A DNA stretch of 64,000 nt, from assembly GCF_035594125.1 (NCBI RefSeq), contig NC_087192.1, positions 1,910,001 to 1,974,000 on the forward strand. The letters are read 5' to 3'. Every line of letters begins with the position of its first letter. Position 1 is the stretch's first letter. Position numbers and translations under genes: made by a program. Under the pieces are notes generated by a model. That model did not search any database. It was not told the DNA's origin and was given only the letters and a program-made list of their open reading frames with translations. Shown piece after piece: positions 38,185 to 64,000 of the stretch. This DNA is from Scylla paramamosain (lineage: Eukaryota > Arthropoda > Malacostraca > Decapoda > Portunidae).

Positions 38185-41100
38185 CATTCCATATAATAGT
38201 TTTATGATGTCCCTAGTTATTATTTGCAATAACATTCTGCATATATAGATTAGTTCTTACAGTGTTTGTAGAGATGGTGCATCATATGACTTAGGAAAAG
38301 GAGGAGGAGGAGGATAGTGAAGTTCTTGGTCAGGATACTTGAGATGATTGATATCAACATTGTATTTTTGTTTGGCTCTCTCTCCAATGAGTGTTTTGTG
38401 TTGTGTACATGCAACAGTTTTTAGGGATTACCCATCTCTCTTTCTGAGGAGACTTATTCTTGTCTTTTTTGTAACAACAGTTTGAGTTCTGTGAAAGCAG
38501 TTTTCAGTTATTTGATTTATTCCTACTTTCATTTGTGTAGTGCTGAAGATTTAAAAGTACAAAAGTAAGATTGAAATGTAAGCAAATAATTAAATTAAAT
38601 GCAGTTTGACTTTTCACTGTCAAGTAACTACATTTGTCCCTTTATTTATACTTCTCTAAGGATAATAAATGTATAGCTCTTTCTTTTTAATGAGGTGTTT
38701 GATTAACATCATTTGAAGAAGCTTGTAGATTTAGCCATAGGTTTGGAGTACACCAAATTTTAGTGTCAAGGATAACACAGTGCTCAAAACATCAAGAAGC
38801 TTTAGAGAGCCATGGGGATTGTATGCTGATTTAGTTCTGACTGGTGCTCATTTAGAAAACATGAAATTCAGGATTTAGAGAGATGACAATGAATCTAGAG
38901 GTAGACAGTGGTTCTGTGTTAAGGAGTGGTACTTGGTTATGTGCACTATGCAGGATATGTGTTAATTTTATCTTATGCATTATGTGTGGTGATTTGATGT
39001 AAAAAAGGTGCAGTGAGTACATGTTGTGCAGTGTTGTTTTATGACACTTGAAATGAGTGTGCTGAAAAGAGAATGGTGAGGTGGTGCCAAGTTGTGCGAG
39101 ATTAGTTGTGTGGGGGAAGGACGTGAAATCACAAAATATTTTGAAACAGAAGGTGAAGTGCCCCTGTATAGACAAATAAGGCCTGGAATTAAGTTCTAAG
39201 AAAGGATATGAAGAGGCAAAAATCTGGTAGGTGGAGCATAACAGACTTCAGCTGTGTAAGCATGAAGCCTCCCTTTCAGATAATGACATTGCATTCTCTC
39301 TCTCTCTCTCTCTCTCTCTCAGAAAAATTAAACTATACAACCTTTTCCAGTGAAGCACCTTATGAAAAGTAAGCTATGAATAAGTCATGTGTAATGTATT
39401 ATTGTCACTGGTATGTGGTGCATCAAACATCTCAGTGAAAGCCAGAAAACTGAAGTGACATAATGTAAATCTTGTGATTTAAGCTCACCACAATTCTAGG
39501 ATGATTTGTGTTATCAGGAAATGTGAAATGAGTGTTTCATTACCACAATGCACTGATTCTTCCATATTTTAAAATATTGAAAGAAACTTTATTCTAGCCT
39601 GTTCTGTTTACCCATGCATCTTTTACTAGTTCAATTAGTAGTTCAACATTTGCTTTCAATATAGATTTACAGCTCTATATATTTTTATAATTGTTATTAT
39701 TTTCATTTATAAGCAGTATTTCTACATTGGGAGATATGTATGGAAGGCTGCTCAAGGTCTTCAGTTGGGGGTGAATAAAGAATCTGATCAATTATTAGGT
39801 ACAAGAAAGTCTCATGCATTGTATAAACTATACTTGCTCTTTATTTCAACAAACTTGAGGAAATTTAGTAAACAAATGAAGCTATGATTACTTTTACATG
39901 GTGAAGAAGAAAAAAAGTTTGTCAGGATGCATCATCTGTAGCAGAACATCTGAACAAGCCTGAGATTTTTTGAACCACTTCATTGGAGTTTTTACTCATC
40001 CTTTAAGAACTACCAAAACCTCGTCAACTGTTCTCAGTTACATTAAAATTTCCAACTTTCTTCACCCAATCACTATGTCATCCTTTCAATATGCCATCAA
40101 GTTATCTTCATCTCCATCCTGCTTAGATTGTCCTCTGCTGCCACGTTTTTTGAGGACTTACAGCATTACATCCATACAGTCCACATGAAAGTGCTTCTTA
40201 GATCTATGAGAACTCCCTTAGTTGAAAAACGATTAATTTCCTCGATGTATTTAAATTCTTACAACCCCATCAACACACGCACTATCTCCTACGCTGATTA
40301 TCTCTACCAAATAAGAAAATTCTTCTCCAGCTTCCAAGAACTCAGCATTCAGGCTGTTCTCATATCTCTCCCATCTCCCTTTCTACATGTTGCACATTCC
40401 TATTCTACAACTTGTGTAATCCACTACATCTCTTGCTCACCCACTTACTACATTCACTGTTTGATACTGAATTCAGTACTCATCCTCTCCACAGACTGTC
40501 CATCGTTGTACACATTGATTTATTACAGTATCATCATTATCATCTGAATGTGAAATCATGACCTTTGTTTTACACATACTTACCTCTAGGTTCTGGGACT
40601 CCATGGACTTCATTTTAATTTCTATATATCTATTACTTTTTTGGTTCTCTGTTTAACTTTTAAGTAAATTCTCCTCTAGTTCCATCCATCCCCATTTCTT
40701 ATAACATTTGCTTTTCTGTTTTACAGCATCAATTTAGTATCCCATCACCACGTAATTTTTTTCTAACTGTTCCCTGGTCCAACTACTTGCTGACTGTGAC
40801 ACTTACAAGCTTTGTGTAATGATTCATAATCTTGAAGCACTGAAAATTTAAAAAAAAAATATGGTCATGAATTTTTAAATCGTTCAAAGGCAGACTTGTG
40901 AACCAGGGTTGATTTACTGTTATCAAATCTTCCAGGTTACTTACTGATCAATCTAAAAGAAGTTTGCATTAACTCTTGTCTTTTTTTAAATTGTTCAGTC
41001 ATAAAATTTCCTTCCACATTATGTGATTGAGACTTCTAGTTTGGAAGTAAATATTTAATTGAATAATTTAATCTGGCTCTGAGATTTGTATTCATTTGAC

Positions 41101-42724
41101 CATATAAATTATTAACATTAGCTTTTTTCCTAAGATTTTGTCTATGTACTTCTGTGCACTCTATTCACTTCTGTTCAGATTTAATACATACTTATCTAGC
41201 TTAATAAATGAGTTCATCTTGCCTAATTAGTTAAGCAGACTGGGGCATCTGCTGACTGAATCTAGGATAAGTAGTGACTCCCATTAAGTATGATAATCAT
41301 AAGACTGCTCCTACCCATGTAGCACCAGCAAGTGTCTGGACATATGAAGCAACAATGCACTAATCATAGTTAAATGCTCATTTCCCATAATCACTAATTT
41401 TGCATCTTGCACAAATTTTCTTAACATACGTATTTCTACTTTAGATTTTTGTCTTTCATTTATGCTTTTTCCATGCATTCCACTGAAGCAACTTTGCTTT
41501 CATTCATATCCAAAGCCTCTATACTATTATATAGTTTTCAAATACCATTAACTCAACTGAAGAATCTCATGCCAATGATATTGACATTAGTATGTATTTC
41601 CTTAAACTTTCAAGAACATTACTTACCATTTATTTTGCCATTTATTTTCTTTATATTTAAAATAAAATATATAATAACTTCTACTGAATTATAATACCTT
41701 GTGTCTTGTAATGCTAAGTTTATACAAAGGCAACCAAAAGAGAGACTGGGAGGGGAGCCTGATCTGGTGAAGTAATCACTTTACCAGCTTACCCATCGTG
41801 AGAACCACAACCCATGTGGACTAAATCACCCTTGACTACCAAGGCCAATACACACAATCAAGTCATAGTGATTGCTATGGGATGACTGGTGAGGTATCAT
41901 GTACATTGAGTATCTGTCTGGCTTGATCTTCATTTGCTCCCTCTCATGGCTTGACACTATAAATAAAACCAGGCACTTGTATACAACAATGCTACATACA
42001 GACCTTGAAAGAAAACAACAGAGATTACACTGCTCAGTGACCAATAGTCAGAAAATATATATAGGTGGACAAGCTGTGAGATCTTGTTCCTTACACCAGT
42101 CCCACACTGCCTCACTCTTCCTCCTCAATCATAGTATTTTGCTGATCTTTTGAGAGATGAAATTGTAACACACAGATGGACAGACATACCAAGCACTTTT
42201 AGTAATATGAAGATTTTAAATGTTTCAAGACAAGGCATTACACTGGCTGAAGATACCCTGATCACCAGATCATGTCAAGCTAAGCACACTTCCTCTATAT
42301 CCATTGTTGTACAGGAAGATTTAAATGATACATCTCCATGTACTATGTATAGTTTGCTCCAACACTGTGTTACTCTTGTGCCTTTACAGCATTTACCATA
42401 CCCCACCTGACTGGCTGGATTCCTCTCACTCTTATCAAGGTGGGGCTGTCACTCACACATTCTCTGGTACTACAGTTTCCTATGATTTTTGCCTTAACTC
42501 ACCTCTATTCAAGAAAGATAATTTTGGCAAACACATTTAGCAATAATTGCTGAACTCAGATATGGAAACTATGACAATTATAGCCAAAAGAATAGCTTCA
42601 AAATGTTAATACCACTCTTCAACTAACACTGCCATTTCCAATAGAGAATGGACCTCTGTTGAAGAATCCATCTATGTAGAAGAGTCTTTTGAATGATAGT
42701 ATAATTAGGAAAAAAATAAATAAA

Positions 42725-42762
<38 letters not shown>

Positions 42763-45299
42763 AACAATAATACAAATGAGACAAAATTACTTTTAAGAAT
42801 GTCATATCCCCCTGCAGAGCAGCACTCAGACACAGGCACACATGCACACTGACCACTGCCTGCTGGCATTGGTGTAAATGCTGCATTCAGTTTTTATTTC
42901 CTCATAACAAACATACATTTACTTTAATCTTTTAATTTTTCATTCTTCATGTTCTAAAATTCCCACTTGTCATGTTTGTAATCAAGATTTCACTGTGTGT
43001 GACAAAGACAAAGTTAAATGTGAAAGAAAAAGCAAGGAAGTATGAATGCTTGCTTGGGAGGGGAAAAAACTCATAATGGGATGTGAGGAATAACCATTAT
43101 AATGTGAGGAATAAGTCATGTGTTAAATTAAAATCTTTTACAGCTAGTACAACTGATCTCTTCTTTTCTGTAAATATCAATATATTATCAAAGTTATTGA
43201 ATGCACTTATTGTAACCCAGTCTAATTTGTTACAGGCTGTTCACAAGATTTTACTTTATATTTGGTTTCACTAATGCCATCCCAGTAATTCTGGTATTTA
43301 GAAATGTGCAGATGTGCTAACACCATCACTGGGTCGGAGCTCTAAGCATCTGATTAACATTTTATTAATAATTTTTATATATATTAAAAAAAAAATGTAT
43401 ATAAATAAATAAATAACACTGAATTATTTGTATTATATGTATAGTCATGTACCTTATAAACAAATAAATAAGAGTTTTTATAGAGCCACAAAAAGTCATT
43501 TGCCACATGTTGTAAGACAAGACAAAAATATTTAAGCCAATCCAACAGTGACAGTGTTATTATGTTTGTGTATCCTCAGGTGGCATGATTATTGAGACAC
43601 AGTTACAGGGTGTAGGATGCCTTTTCCAATTCCAGTGAGGGGTTTTCTCTCATAGTCTTGATAATGTAAACAATTTTGGCGCATCACCTGATAAATATGT
43701 ATGACCTGAATATGCACCTCATTCTTTAATTTATTTGCTCAATTATGGCTTGTAAATAGGTATTCAATTTAGGCAACAGTAGCTACACATAAACGCTTTA
43801 CGATCTCAGAAGTTAGTTTATTAAAGGGAATCATCTGCCATATTTTGTGACAATTATTTTAAAAAAAATGGAAGTATTAAGAATAAATCACAAATTATTA
43901 CTCCTTTAGCAAGCACCTCCATCAGTATTTATACAAAGAAAAAAGCCAGGTCTTGATGTTCTCTATTCATACAATGAGTCTGAATGACCTATGTATAAGA
44001 GGTGAGCTAAATCATAAAATATAGAATATGTATCACCAGAGCATGTGCGAGTGAATGCCTTACCTTTATGAGAACGAGACAGGAATTCAGCTGATTAGGA
44101 AGGCAGCAACAAGCAGTGCTAAAGTAACTTGGTCTGAATGCAAAACAGCACTTCACTCTCGATCCCAAGCTTCTGTGTTTCATCCTTCCCGCATCCTTTT
44201 GTGTGGGGAAAAAGAAAACATGAAAATCATCTAAACCCATTAATCTTGTTAATTCTTGTGAAGCATTTACCCATAAAAAAAGAAAAATGTAGGCAATTGA
44301 ATTCATTCCTATATCAAGCAGAATGGGCAGGCATTGCTAAAATTCTTTTCATAAACTTTTGAATCTTTCATTCCACTATAATTTTCCTAAATTTTAGAAA
44401 GAAATATAATCTGCAATGCACTGCCAACAACAATAAAAAATAAAGCACAAAAAACAAAAACAAAATTTTTTAATGTACTGCCTACAGCCATAAAAACAAA
44501 TGAAAAATAAGTGACAAGCTGTTCAGCTGTGTGTGCTCTAGTTACTAGAAGAATGTGGGGTCTCTTCCCCTCTTTGTTTTTTTTAAAAAAGGGTGAGTGT
44601 TGGCAAGTTGCAAGAATTTTGCTGTTCATACACAAAAGGAAACTATATGATCCACCACAAAATAAACCATAAGTCTGGTAATTCATCACAAAATCAACCT
44701 TAGGTCTAATTAATAACCGATTATGTACAACAGTCTCTCCCTTTTCTCTCCACTTGTACATGGCATGCACATTCCACCAGCAGGTGGCTGATAAAAACAG
44801 CCATTATACCTCATGCACTGCCTACACCAATGCACAATACTAACTTAGATCATCTACTAGCAAGGACAAGTGCAGTATTCTATAATGACTCTGTGTTTAC
44901 CCTGATGTATTCAAGCTTTCCTGAAGTGAACATTCACATACATTCATGGTAATATGGAAAAACAAATACTACACAGATTTTCTTTGTACAAACATGTTTG
45001 ATTTCCAATCAAAAAAGTTCTATAATTTTGAGAATTTTGAGACTGATTTTACAAAATAATATAATATCAACTACAATTCTTAACATTTTTGTTAAGAACT
45101 AGATTTTCTTAAGAGTAAAAAACATTTCATACTTGCTAAAGAAACACACAGGAAACCTACAACAATCCACTTACTCTTCAAAGATGATGGGACACACACA
45201 CACACACACACACATAAGGACAATTCCAACGCATCATAACACACAATAGTAATTTGTACCACTTGCAGTTTCCTTCGTATCGTCTTTCCTCCTGACCTC
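38185..45299. other. AT-rich intergenic stretch, no gene recognised
   Basis: Tail-to-tail spacer between SNRPF and the GAIN receptor. Contains (TC)n at 39295-39320, (AAAT)n about 42716-42762 and (AC)n at 45190-45213. The plus-strand frames at 39970-40547 and 41449-41694 show no domain. Confidence 0.45.
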
Positions 45300-63298
<17,999 letters not shown>

Positions 63299-63586
63299 CT
63301 TACTATTTTGTTTAAGATGAGTAATAATATTAGAGCAACATAAAAGTGAAGGAACCTCTCATGCAAGAGGTATCAACTGAAATTGTGAATTAAGCTAAAC
63401 ATTTCAATATACATTCTATGAACGCTTAAGACAATGACATCAGAAAAAATTGGAGTGTCACATATACTTGATGAAATGTTCACCACTGAACTGAGGTATA
63501 GATGCATTTTAGCCTCTGAATGCTGAATAATATTCTAAAGAAGTTAGGAATGGGCATGCTTAATTAAGCCCTATGGATAAGATGGA

Positions 63587-63688
<102 letters not shown>

Positions 63689-64000
63689 CTTCACATATGC
63701 CAGTCATCTGAATAGAAGGATGAGAGGCTAACCAGGTATAATTAAGATCACAATGACTAACCATACATCCTTGCCTTATGTAAAAGATTAAGAAATCTTT
63801 TACAAACAGCATCTCAAGGCAATGTCCTAACAACTCAATGTTCATGCCTGCCATATACACTCTGGTCCAGCCTCTACTGGTGGCTGGAAAGTGGGTGGAG
63901 CTAAAACAATGTGGCATGTGTAGGTTTGTTTCTCTATCTAGGATGGCTTCATGCAATAAGAGGAAAAATCAGAGGTGGAATTTTGTGGAAAGAGAGAGTG

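Noticed and set aside
39970..40547. Plus-strand frames of 72 and 139 codons
   Set aside because: Ser/Thr/Pro-rich low-information reading of AT-rich DNA; no domain, splice partner or start context.

Overview
This is eukaryotic nuclear DNA, most likely from a decapod crustacean and probably a crab. That is an inference. The visible grounds are intron-split genes with GT-AG (once GC-AG) splicing, very dense long microsatellites ((GA)n, (CA)n, (TA)n), and degenerate LINE fragments of a type common in crab genomes. I saw no bacterial or viral gene, CRISPR array or rRNA. Most long open frames are translations of microsatellites (SLSLSL, RERERE, IYIYIY, VCVCVC).

Four real genes can be supported. 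(1) At the left edge on the minus strand are two exons (976-1073 and 2709-2951) of a receptor-type protein with an N-terminal transmembrane helix and the start of a nitrate/nitrite-sensor (NIT) domain. It is probably a NIT-type guanylate cyclase running off the window. (2) On the minus strand, 24660-32080, an ethanolamine-phosphate/5-phosphohydroxylysine phospho-lyase (ETNPPL/PHYKPL family, class-III PLP enzyme) can be rebuilt from 11 exons into a 470-residue frame with every splice phase agreeing. (3) On the plus strand, 35833-38082, the spliceosomal Sm protein F (SNRPF) is complete in three exons, 91 residues, starting about 3.75 kb head-to-head from ETNPPL. (4) On the minus strand from 45300 past 63298 is a large receptor-like gene, tail-to-tail with SNRPF. 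It encodes Ig-like domains, a cysteine-rich stretch, a HormR domain, a GAIN domain and a GPS motif, then a single transmembrane helix and a tyrosine-bearing tail. It resembles an adhesion-GPCR ectodomain on a one-pass anchor, and its GPS lacks the His and Ser/Thr needed for self-cleavage. This is the most unusual item in the window.

Region by region: 1-3 kb holds the NIT exons and a degenerate minisatellite. 3-9.5 kb is repeat-rich, with a LINE 3' half and an E-box-rich minisatellite. 9.5-24.6 kb has no recognisable gene but contains a hAT-like MITE, a foldback element and three (TA)n blocks. 24.6-38.1 kb holds ETNPPL and SNRPF. 38.1-45.3 kb is AT-rich and intergenic. 45.3-64 kb is the GAIN receptor, whose introns carry two pogo/Tigger-like elements, two LINE fragments and the longest (GA)n arrays.

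The genes have unrelated jobs: signalling receptor, phospholipid-head-group/amine catabolism, splicing, and cell-surface adhesion or signalling. They are not an operon-like unit.
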